Assembly (NCBI GenBank): GCA_050944915.1
Contig: JBMNRY010000034.1
Span: forward strand, 1 to 18,733
Origin: JBMNRY01 sp050944915
GTDB lineage: Bacteria > Bacillota > Limnochordia > JAAZLZ01
Length of the DNA: 18,733 nucleotides
Direction: 5' to 3'
In this document: positions 12,776 through 18,733 of the stretch, piece by piece
How the letters are laid out: each line of letters begins with the position of its first letter
Position numbering within the stretch: position 1 is the first letter of the stretch
Notes under the pieces: generated by a model
Databases searched by the model: none
What the model was told of the DNA's origin: nothing
The model's input: the letters and a program-made list of their open reading frames with translations, nothing else
Made by a program: the position numbers and the translations under genes

Positions 12776-13927
12776 GTGGTTCATGGTAGATATTCGCTAT
12801 TCATTCCCGGTCCCACGCCGGTGGCCGATTCCGTGCAGCGAGCCACCATGCGTCCGATGATCAACCATCGGGGACCGGTGTTCCACCAACTGTTGCCCAG
12901 GTTAACCCAAGGTCTCAAAGAACTACTGGGGACCCAAGGGCGGGCTTTTATCCTAACCGGTTCGGGAACCAGTGCCCTAGAAGCAGCTTTGGTAAACGTC
13001 ATTTCTCCCGGTGATCGTGTTTTGGTGTTAGTCGGCGGTGCCTTTGGGGAACGTTGGGCTAAGTTGGCCGATGCCTTCGGAGCCCAAGTAGTACGCCTGG
13101 ACTATGGGTGGGGGGAAGGGGTCGACCCACAACAAGTGGCCGACATTCTGGCGGCAAACCCCGATATTAAAGCGGTCTTTGCCACCCAGAACGAATCCTC
13201 CACCGGTGTAGCTAACGACATTCAAGGAATCGCTCAAGCTAAAGGCGACCATCCTGCCTTGCTCGTCGTCGATGCCGTCAGCTCCTTTGGGGCCATGGCC
13301 CTGGAAATGGATGCGTGGGGCGTCGACGTGGTGGCCACAGCCTCCCAAAAATGTCTCATGATGCCCCCAGGTCTCGCCTTTGTGGGAGTGGGGCCCCGGG
13401 CTTGGGAAGTTATGCAAGGGGCTAAGGCCCATCGCTTCTATTTCGATCTACGGTTGTATGATCAATTTGCCCAAAACGGCGAAACGCCCTTTACCCCCAA
13501 TGTGAACCTTTGTTTCGCCTTGGAAGAAGCTTTAGCCATCGTGGAAAAGGAGGGCCTGGAACAAGCCATCAAACGCCATTTCCTCATGCGGGATATGGTG
13601 CGCTCTGGACTGGGGGCCCTAGGCTTTGAACTGTTGGTTAAAGACGAAACCGTCGCTTCCTCGACGGTGACCGCGGTGAAGGGTCTTCCTGGTTTAGATA
13701 TTCAGAAATTCCGGCAGATTGCCCGGGAAGAATTCGGCTGCGTCCTGGCCGGCGGTCAAGGCCAGCTGAAGGCAACTACCTTCCGGGTCGGCCACATGGG
13801 TCATATGATGCCTGTGGATATGATCGGCCTGCTGGGTGTTGTAGAATTATCCCTGGTTCGAGCCGGTGTGCAAATCCCCTTGGGCCAAGGGGTCAAAGGG
13901 GCCCAAGAAGTTCTTTTAGCTAATTAA
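12776..13927 (+). CDS. Class V aminotransferase (alanine/serine-glyoxylate aminotransferase family)
   Basis: 383 residues from GTG 12776. The in-frame ATG at 12770 sits only one base after GGGAGGG, while the GTG has a 7-nt spacing, so GTG is preferred. It is a PLP fold-type I enzyme: FIPGPTPV and NHRGPVFHQ near the N-terminus, LTGSGTSALEAAL as the phosphate-binding cup, LLVVDAVSS with the PLP-nitrogen Asp166, and ATASQKCLMMPPG with the Schiff-base Lys192. The family carries out Ala/Ser-glyoxylate transamination, and its relatives are often mis-annotated as a hydrogenase 42-kDa subunit. Here it lies between ilvC and leuA in the same strand and operon, where a transaminase for the branched-chain 2-oxo acids would be expected, and no class IV IlvE is in the window. 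A BCAA or alanine/valine-pyruvate role is plausible but unproven; glyoxylate or serine metabolism is the conservative alternative. Confidence 0.88.
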   Translation: MVHGRYSLFIPGPTPVADSVQRATMRPMINHRGPVFHQLLPRLTQGLKELLGTQGRAFILTGSGTSALEAALVNVISPGDRVLVLVGGAFGERWAKLADAFGAQVVRLDYGWGEGVDPQQVADILAANPDIKAVFATQNESSTGVANDIQGIAQAKGDHPALLVVDAVSSFGAMALEMDAWGVDVVATASQKCLMMPPGLAFVGVGPRAWEVMQGAKAHRFYFDLRLYDQFAQNGETPFTPNVNLCFALEEALAIVEKEGLEQAIKRHFLMRDMVRSGLGALGFELLVKDETVASSTVTAVKGLPGLDIQKFRQIAREEFGCVLAGGQGQLKATTFRVGHMGHMMPVDMIGLLGVVELSLVRAGVQIPLGQGVKGAQEVLLAN

Positions 13928-13956
13928 AATAACTTGAGAGAAAGGAAGGTGTCCAC

Positions 13957-15495
13957 ATGGCCAAGGTGTTGCAGGTTTTCGATACCACCTTGCGGGATGG
14001 CGAACAGTCACCGGGAATTAGTTTGAACGTGGAAGAGAAAGTTGAGATCGCCAAGCAGTTAGCCCGCATGAAGATCGATGTCATCGAAGCCGGTTTCCCC
14101 ATCGCTTCACCGGGGGATTTTGCTGCGGTTCAAGCGGTCGCCCAAGAGGTTAAAGGCCCCTATATCGCTGCTTTGGCTCGAGCTGTGGACAAAGATATCG
14201 AACGGGCGGCCGAAGCGGTTAAATACGCGGAAAAACCCTTTATCCACACCTTCATCGCCACTTCCGATATCCATATGCGCCATAAGCTGCGCCGCAAACC
14301 TGAGGAAGTGCTGGCCATGGCTGTGGAAGCTGTAGTCCATGCCCGCAGTTTCGTCGAGAAGGTGGAGTTTTCTGCCGAAGATGCTACCCGCAGTGACTGG
14401 GGCTTCTTGGCGGAAGTCTTCTCCGCGGTCATTGAAGCCGGTGCCTCCATCATCAATATCCCCGATACCGTCGGTTATACCACCCCCGAGGAATTCGCGG
14501 CCCTAATCGCCTACCTGCGGGAACATGTGGTGGGAGTCGACAAGGCCATCATCAGCGTCCACTGTCATAACGATCTGGGTCTAGCGGTGGCCAACTCCCT
14601 CTCCGCCCTGCGGGCCGGTGCCCAGCAGGTGGAGGGCACCATCAACGGGTTGGGTGAACGGGCGGGCAACGCCGCCTTGGAAGAGGTCATTATGGCCTTG
14701 CGAACCAGGGCCGATCAATATGACCTCACCACCAATATCGATACGGAGCAGATCTACAGGACCAGCCGATTGGTGTCGACCCTCACCGGTGTGGGAGTTC
14801 AACCTAACAAGGCTATCGTCGGCGATAACGCCTTCGCCCACGAGTCGGGGATCCACCAAGACGGGGTTTTGAAAGAACCGACCACCTACGAGATCATGAC
14901 CCCCGAATCCATCGGCCTGAGCAGGAGCCGCCTCGTCCTCGGCAAGCATTCGGGCCGCCATGCCTTCAAAGAAAGGCTGAAGGAGCTCGGCTACACCTTA
15001 ACAGAGGAAGAGAGCAACCGGGCCTTTGAACGGTTCATCGTTCTGGCCGACAAGAAAAAGACCGTCTCCGACCGGGATATCGAAGCTATCATCGAACAAG
15101 AACGGGTGGCGGTACCGGAAGCCTTCAGCTTAGAATATTTCCATGTGACCAGCGGGAATACCGCGATCGCCACGGCCACCGTCCGGGTCCGGCGGGGAGA
15201 AGTAGTCCTCCAGGAAGCAGCCTGTGGGCGAGGTCCCGTCGATGCCGTCTATTGTGCCCTCAACCGGGCGACAGGGCTGCAGCTGGAATTGATGGGCTAT
15301 CAACTGACCGCGGTGACCGGTGGTGCCGATGCCCTAGGTGAGGTCACCGTCCGGGTTAAGGAAAACGGGGATATCTACGTGGGACGGGGAACGAGCACCG
15401 ACGTGGTCGAAGCTAGCGCCCGGGCCTTTATGCACGCCATCAACAAACTGGTTTATGCCCGGGAGAAATATAAGGAAGAAGGAAACGAGGTGTAG
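13957..15495 (+). CDS. leuA: 2-Isopropylmalate synthase
   Basis: 512 residues, full-length LeuA. It condenses acetyl-CoA with 2-oxoisovalerate, the committed step of leucine synthesis. The TIM-barrel catalytic domain begins FDTTLRDGEQSPG (metal and substrate residues Arg12, Asp13, Glu15-Gln16). It contains NIPDTVGYTTPEE and the metal ligands His202 and His204 with Asn205-Asp206 in HCHNDLGLA, then GLGERAGNAALEEV, and HESGIHQDG from the accessory domain. The C-terminal region from about 390, with GRGPVDAVYCALN and DALGEVTVRVKENG, is the LeuA dimer regulatory domain that binds leucine for feedback inhibition, so the enzyme is probably leucine-sensitive. It starts with a GAAAGGAAGG ribosome site and ends 2 bp before leuC. 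Confidence 0.96.
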   Translation: MAKVLQVFDTTLRDGEQSPGISLNVEEKVEIAKQLARMKIDVIEAGFPIASPGDFAAVQAVAQEVKGPYIAALARAVDKDIERAAEAVKYAEKPFIHTFIATSDIHMRHKLRRKPEEVLAMAVEAVVHARSFVEKVEFSAEDATRSDWGFLAEVFSAVIEAGASIINIPDTVGYTTPEEFAALIAYLREHVVGVDKAIISVHCHNDLGLAVANSLSALRAGAQQVEGTINGLGERAGNAALEEVIMALRTRADQYDLTTNIDTEQIYRTSRLVSTLTGVGVQPNKAIVGDNAFAHESGIHQDGVLKEPTTYEIMTPESIGLSRSRLVLGKHSGRHAFKERLKELGYTLTEEESNRAFERFIVLADKKKTVSDRDIEAIIEQERVAVPEAFSLEYFHVTSGNTAIATATVRVRRGEVVLQEAACGRGPVDAVYCALNRATGLQLELMGYQLTAVTGGADALGEVTVRVKENGDIYVGRGTSTDVVEASARAFMHAINKLVYAREKYKEEGNEV

Positions 15496-15497
15496 TT

Positions 15498-16763
15498 ATG
15501 GGGATGACAATCACGGAAAAGATCCTGGCCGCCCATGCCGGCAAAGCCCAGGTCCGCCCTGGGGATCTGATCAATGCCAAGGTCGATTTAGTCCTCGGCA
15601 ATGATATTACGGCCCCGGTGGCCATCAACGAATTTGAAAAAAGCGGTGTGGAAAAGGTCTTCGACAAGGATAAGATCGCCTTGGTGCCCGACCATTTCAC
15701 CCCCAACAAAGATATTAAAGCCGCGGAACAAACGAAACTCCTCCGGGAGTTTGCCCATAAACACCACATCACCAACTATTTCGAAGTGGGTAAGATGGGT
15801 ATCGAACACTGTCTGTTGCCGGAACAGGGCCTAGTGGCCCCCGGTGAGCTCATCATCGGTGCCGACTCCCATACTTGTACCTACGGTGCCCTCGGTGCCT
15901 TCGCCACCGGTGTGGGTTCCACCGATATGGCTTGCGCCATGGCCTTAGGTGAGCTGTGGTTCCGGGTGCCGGAAACCATTAAATTCGTCTTCCACGGTCA
16001 ACCGAATCCTTGGGTATCGGGTAAAGATATGATCCTCCATATCATCGGTGACATCGGCGTCGATGGTGCCCGCTATATGTCGATGGAATTCCATGGGGAA
16101 GGGATCAGCGCCCTATCCATGGACAGCCGCTTTACCATGGCTAACATGGCCATCGAAGCCGGTGGGAAAAACGGTATTTTCACCCCCGATGAAAAGACCT
16201 TCGCCTATCTAGAGGGCCGGGTAGATCGGGAATATACCGTCTATGAAAGCGACCCCGATGCCCAATATGCCCTGGTGAAGGAATACGATTTGGCCCAATT
16301 GGAGCCCTTGGTGGCCTTCCCTCATAAACCGGAGAACACCAGGCCCATCAGCCAAGTTGGCGATATCCCTGTGGACCAGGCCGTCATCGGTTCCTGTACC
16401 AACGGCCGCTTGGAAGACTTGCGGGTAGCAGCCCAAGTCTTAGCCGCCGGTCATGTCCATCCCCGGGTCCGCTGTATCGTCTTCCCCGGGACCCAGGATA
16501 TCTATCTCCAGGCTTTAAAGGAAGGCCTCATCGAGACCTTCATTAAGGCCGGGGCTGTCGTCTCGACACCGACCTGTGGTCCTTGTCTAGGGGGACATAT
16601 GGGTATTCTAGCCGCCGGCGAACGCTGTATTTCCACCACCAACCGTAACTTCGTCGGGCGGATGGGCCATCCCCAAAGTGAAGTCTATCTGTCCAATCCT
16701 GCCGTCGCCGCAGCGTCGGCCATCGCCGGTAAAATCGTTGGACCTGAGACCATTTTAGGATAG
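15498..16763 (+). CDS. leuC: 3-Isopropylmalate dehydratase large subunit
   Basis: 421 residues, the shorter aconitase-family LeuC type (about 420 rather than about 465 residues) that resembles HacA and archaeal homologues. It isomerises 2- to 3-isopropylmalate with LeuD through a [4Fe-4S] cluster. The three cluster cysteines are visible: Cys300 in IGSCTNGR and Cys360/Cys363 in TPTCGPCLGG. The ADSHTCTYGALG block around 122-133 is the substrate region. This LeuC subtype also serves in homoaconitase and citramalate isomerisation, which fits the citramalate synthase encoded downstream. The start at 15498 has GAGGTG 5 nt upstream; ATG 15504 is an alternative that would remove two residues. Confidence 0.95.
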   Translation: MGMTITEKILAAHAGKAQVRPGDLINAKVDLVLGNDITAPVAINEFEKSGVEKVFDKDKIALVPDHFTPNKDIKAAEQTKLLREFAHKHHITNYFEVGKMGIEHCLLPEQGLVAPGELIIGADSHTCTYGALGAFATGVGSTDMACAMALGELWFRVPETIKFVFHGQPNPWVSGKDMILHIIGDIGVDGARYMSMEFHGEGISALSMDSRFTMANMAIEAGGKNGIFTPDEKTFAYLEGRVDREYTVYESDPDAQYALVKEYDLAQLEPLVAFPHKPENTRPISQVGDIPVDQAVIGSCTNGRLEDLRVAAQVLAAGHVHPRVRCIVFPGTQDIYLQALKEGLIETFIKAGAVVSTPTCGPCLGGHMGILAAGERCISTTNRNFVGRMGHPQSEVYLSNPAVAAASAIAGKIVGPETILG

Positions 16764-16775
16764 GAGGGATGTCTA

Positions 16776-17267
16776 GTGCGGGGCAAAGCTTGGAAGTTTG
16801 GTGAAGATATCAATACCGACGAGATCATTCCCGCTCGGTATCTCAATACCTCGGATCCCCAAGAGTTGGCACGGCATTGTATGGAAGATGCCGATCCGGA
16901 GTTTATGCAGAAAATGGAACCGGGGGATATCATCGTCGCTGGGAAGAACTTCGGTTGCGGTAGTTCCCGGGAACACGCACCGGTAGCTATTAAAGCCGCG
17001 GGGATCAGCTGTGTTATCGCCGAATCCTTCGCGCGGATCTTTTTCCGCAACTGCATCAACATCGGTTTACCCATCCTCGAGTCACCGGAAGCCGCTAAGG
17101 CCATCGATGAGGGGGATCTCATTCGGGTCGATGTGACCCAAGGTCGCATCATCAACGAGACCAAGGGAGAGGAATACCAGGCAGCCGCTTTCCCGGCCTT
17201 TATGCAGGAAATCATTGACCGGGGCGGTTTGATGAAATATGTGGAAGCGCGGGTGAAGGAGGGCTGA
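16776..17267 (+). CDS. leuD: 3-Isopropylmalate dehydratase small subunit
   Basis: 163 residues starting at GTG 16776, 6-7 nt after AGGAGGG; no in-frame ATG fits. It is the swivelling aconitase domain that pairs with LeuC. Seen are WKFGEDINTDEIIPARYL (6-23) and the signature GCGSSREHAP (60-69), with AESFARIFFRNCINIGLP later. The stop codon overlaps the first ATG of leuB (TGATG). The short form matches the LeuC subtype encoded immediately upstream, 12 bp away, so the two were probably inherited as a pair. Confidence 0.95.
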   Translation: MRGKAWKFGEDINTDEIIPARYLNTSDPQELARHCMEDADPEFMQKMEPGDIIVAGKNFGCGSSREHAPVAIKAAGISCVIAESFARIFFRNCINIGLPILESPEAAKAIDEGDLIRVDVTQGRIINETKGEEYQAAAFPAFMQEIIDRGGLMKYVEARVKEG

Positions 17268-17269
17268 TG

Positions 17270-18325
17270 ATGGAAGCGAAAATCACCGTGTTGCCCGGGG
17301 ACGGAATTGGCTCTGAAATCGTTGCCGAAGGGGTCAAGGTCCTCCAGGCCGTCGGGGAGAAGTTCGGCCATCGTTTTGAATTCACCGAGGCCCTCATCGG
17401 CGGGGTGGCCATCGACGAAAGGGGCGAACCCTTGCCCGCCGATACCCTCGACATCTGCCGGGACAGCGATGCCGTCCTTCTGGGTGCCGTCGGCGGCCCC
17501 CAATGGGATGATCTTCCGGGGAATAAAAGGCCTGAGGCCGGGCTGTTGGGCATCAGGAAAGAATTAGGCCTTTTTGCCAACATCCGGCCGGCGACGGTCA
17601 TCCCCGCCTTGGCCGATGCATCGACCTTAAAACGGGAAGTCGTCGATGGGATCGATTTAGTAGTGGTGCGGGAATTGACCGGCGGTCTTTATTTCGGCCG
17701 ACCCAAGGAGCGGACAAAAGATGGTGCCGTCGATACTATGGCCTATACCATTGAGGAAATCGAACGGATCGCCCGGGTGGCCTTTCGCCTAGCCGAGGCC
17801 AGGCGCAACCAAGTGACCTCTGTCGATAAAGCCAACGTCCTGGAGACCTCTCGGTTATGGCGGGAAGTAGTCATCAGGGTTGCCGAGGAATTCCCCAACG
17901 TTAAGTTGGATCATATGTATGTCGATAATTGCGCTATGCAACTAATCCGCAATCCCCGGCAATTTGATGTCATCTTAACGGAGAATACCTTTGGCGATAT
18001 CTTAAGCGATGCCGCGGCGATGCTCACCGGCTCCTTAGGTATGTTGCCATCGGCCAGTATGGGAGCAGAAAAGTTGGCCCTTTACGAACCGGTCCATGGT
18101 TCCGCCCCCGATATCGCCGGGCAAGGGGTAGCCAATCCTTTAGCCACTATTTTATCTGTCGCCATGCTCCTGCGTTATTCCCTCGGCCTGGAAGAGGAAG
18201 CCCAAGCGGTGGAAGGAGCAGTGACGGAAGTATTGGCCAAATATCGCACCGCCGATATTGCCGAAGCAGGCCTACAACTTGTGGGCACTAAGGAAATGGG
18301 TGATTTAGTTGTTCAAAACATCTAG
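17270..18325 (+). CDS. leuB: 3-Isopropylmalate dehydrogenase
   Basis: 351 residues. Two adjacent ATGs are possible (17267 overlapping the leuD stop, and 17270). AAGGAGGG ends at 17263, so the second has the better spacing of 6 nt. The enzyme oxidatively decarboxylates 3-isopropylmalate to 2-oxoisocaproate with NAD+. Seen are the LPGDGIGSEI start, LLGAVGGPQWD, the substrate-binding VRELTGGLYFG, the conserved Lys in SVDKANVLETS, and the Mg2+ and cofactor region DHMYVDNCAMQLIRNP ... ENTFGDILSDAAAMLTGSLGMLPSAS, followed by EPVHGSAPDIAG. It can also act on 3-methylmalate in the citramalate route to isoleucine. It ends 63 bp before cimA, with no convincing terminator between them. Confidence 0.96.
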   Translation: MEAKITVLPGDGIGSEIVAEGVKVLQAVGEKFGHRFEFTEALIGGVAIDERGEPLPADTLDICRDSDAVLLGAVGGPQWDDLPGNKRPEAGLLGIRKELGLFANIRPATVIPALADASTLKREVVDGIDLVVVRELTGGLYFGRPKERTKDGAVDTMAYTIEEIERIARVAFRLAEARRNQVTSVDKANVLETSRLWREVVIRVAEEFPNVKLDHMYVDNCAMQLIRNPRQFDVILTENTFGDILSDAAAMLTGSLGMLPSASMGAEKLALYEPVHGSAPDIAGQGVANPLATILSVAMLLRYSLGLEEEAQAVEGAVTEVLAKYRTADIAEAGLQLVGTKEMGDLVVQNI

Positions 18326-18388
18326 AGAAAAAAGTGAGCCTTATATTCGCCCCCAGGGGGTGATGGATGCTTAAGGAGGAATGATCCG

Positions 18389-18733
18389 ATGGGTAAGAAA
18401 GTTGTGATCTACGACACCACATTACGGGACGGGACTCAAGGGGAAGGGATCTCCTTCTCCGTGGAAGATAAGTTAAAAATCGTCCGGCGATTGGACAAAC
18501 TCGGTGTCCATTACATCGAGGGGGGTTGGCCCGGGTCCAATCCCAAGGATATGGCCTTCTTCCAGGAAGTGCAAAAGCTAAATCTACAAAACGCCAAGGT
18601 GACTGCCTTTTCTAGCACCAGAAAAGCCGGAATCGCCGTTGAGGAAGACAAGAATGTCCAGGCCGTTTTAGAAAGCGGGGTCGGGGCCGTAGCCCTAGTC
18701 GGCAAAACCTGGGATTTCCATGTGGAGAATGCC
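18389..18733 (+). CDS. cimA: (R)-Citramalate synthase, N-terminal part (3' cut by window edge)
   Basis: The frame starts at ATG 18389, 8 nt after AAGGAGGA, and is still open at the right edge (115 residues visible). MGKKVVIYDTTLRDGTQGEGISFSVEDKL is the LeuA-superfamily active-site strand, with the CimA/LeuA2-type GTQGEG variant instead of the GEQSPG of true LeuA. LGVHYIEGGWPGSNPKDMAFF is characteristic of citramalate synthases. The enzyme condenses acetyl-CoA and pyruvate to citramalate. With LeuC, LeuD and LeuB encoded just upstream, this yields 2-oxobutyrate, giving isoleucine precursors without threonine deaminase. A homocitrate or methylthioalkylmalate synthase is much less likely given these motifs. 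Confidence 0.9.
   Translation, partial: MGKKVVIYDTTLRDGTQGEGISFSVEDKLKIVRRLDKLGVHYIEGGWPGSNPKDMAFFQEVQKLNLQNAKVTAFSSTRKAGIAVEEDKNVQAVLESGVGAVALVGKTWDFHVENA

Noticed and set aside
16685..17503. Minus-strand 272-residue frame across leuC, leuD and leuB
   Set aside because: Antisense to three convincing overlapping genes in an operon; no ribosome site or family similarity.
18340..18362. GCCCCCAGGGGGTG between leuB and cimA as a terminator
   Set aside because: The arms are nearly contiguous, leaving too little loop, and there is no T-run.

Overview
The window looks like chromosomal DNA from a Bacillota (Firmicutes) bacterium, probably of clostridial or related type. The reasons are strong AGGAGG-type ribosome binding sites, consensus TTGACA/TATAAT promoters, two T-box leaders, intrinsic terminators with T-runs, and protein families typical of that group. 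The taxon cannot be named from sequence alone.

Left flank (1-1041): the C-terminal part of a phage/ICE-type tyrosine recombinase enters from the left edge. It is followed by a degenerate tRNA-Ala(GGC) remnant with its own terminator on the minus strand, which looks like an old integration site. A consensus promoter at 769-798 then opens a structured leader of about 235 nt. That leader ends in a perfect 12-bp hairpin just before an aldehyde dehydrogenase gene (1042-2475), and I do not recognise it as any known riboswitch class.

Surface/biofilm block (2515-5046): a membrane-anchored, degenerate LCP-like protein on the plus strand converges on two minus-strand genes for secreted proteins. One of these is a curlin-repeat (functional amyloid) protein built of an exact 11-residue repeat. 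Its leader appears to carry two cyclic-di-GMP-I (GEMM) riboswitch-like aptamers in series. The promoter-proximal one is followed by an intrinsic terminator, and the second abuts the Shine-Dalgarno of the curlin gene. This suggests an amyloid matrix gene gated twice by the biofilm second messenger.

RNA-guided nuclease block (about 5300-6676): an IscB-type protein (PLMP, RuvC, bridge helix, HNH) is preceded by a structured non-coding stretch that is the expected position of its omegaRNA/HEARO RNA. The protein stops early, and its last codons overlap the promoter of the next operon.

Branched-chain amino acid block (6645-18733): two paralogous acetolactate synthase cassettes (ilvB-ilvN) lie in tandem. 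Each has its own TTGACA-17-TATAGT promoter and T-box leader. The specifier of the first reads GTA (Val) and that of the second CTC (Leu). The second cassette continues into ilvC, a class V aminotransferase, leuA, leuC, leuD, leuB and a citramalate synthase (cimA) cut by the right edge. Together these cover pyruvate to acetolactate and dihydroxy acid for Val/Leu, the leucine branch, and a threonine-independent route to 2-oxobutyrate for Ile using LeuCDB on citramalate. ilvD and a classical ilvE are not present in the window.
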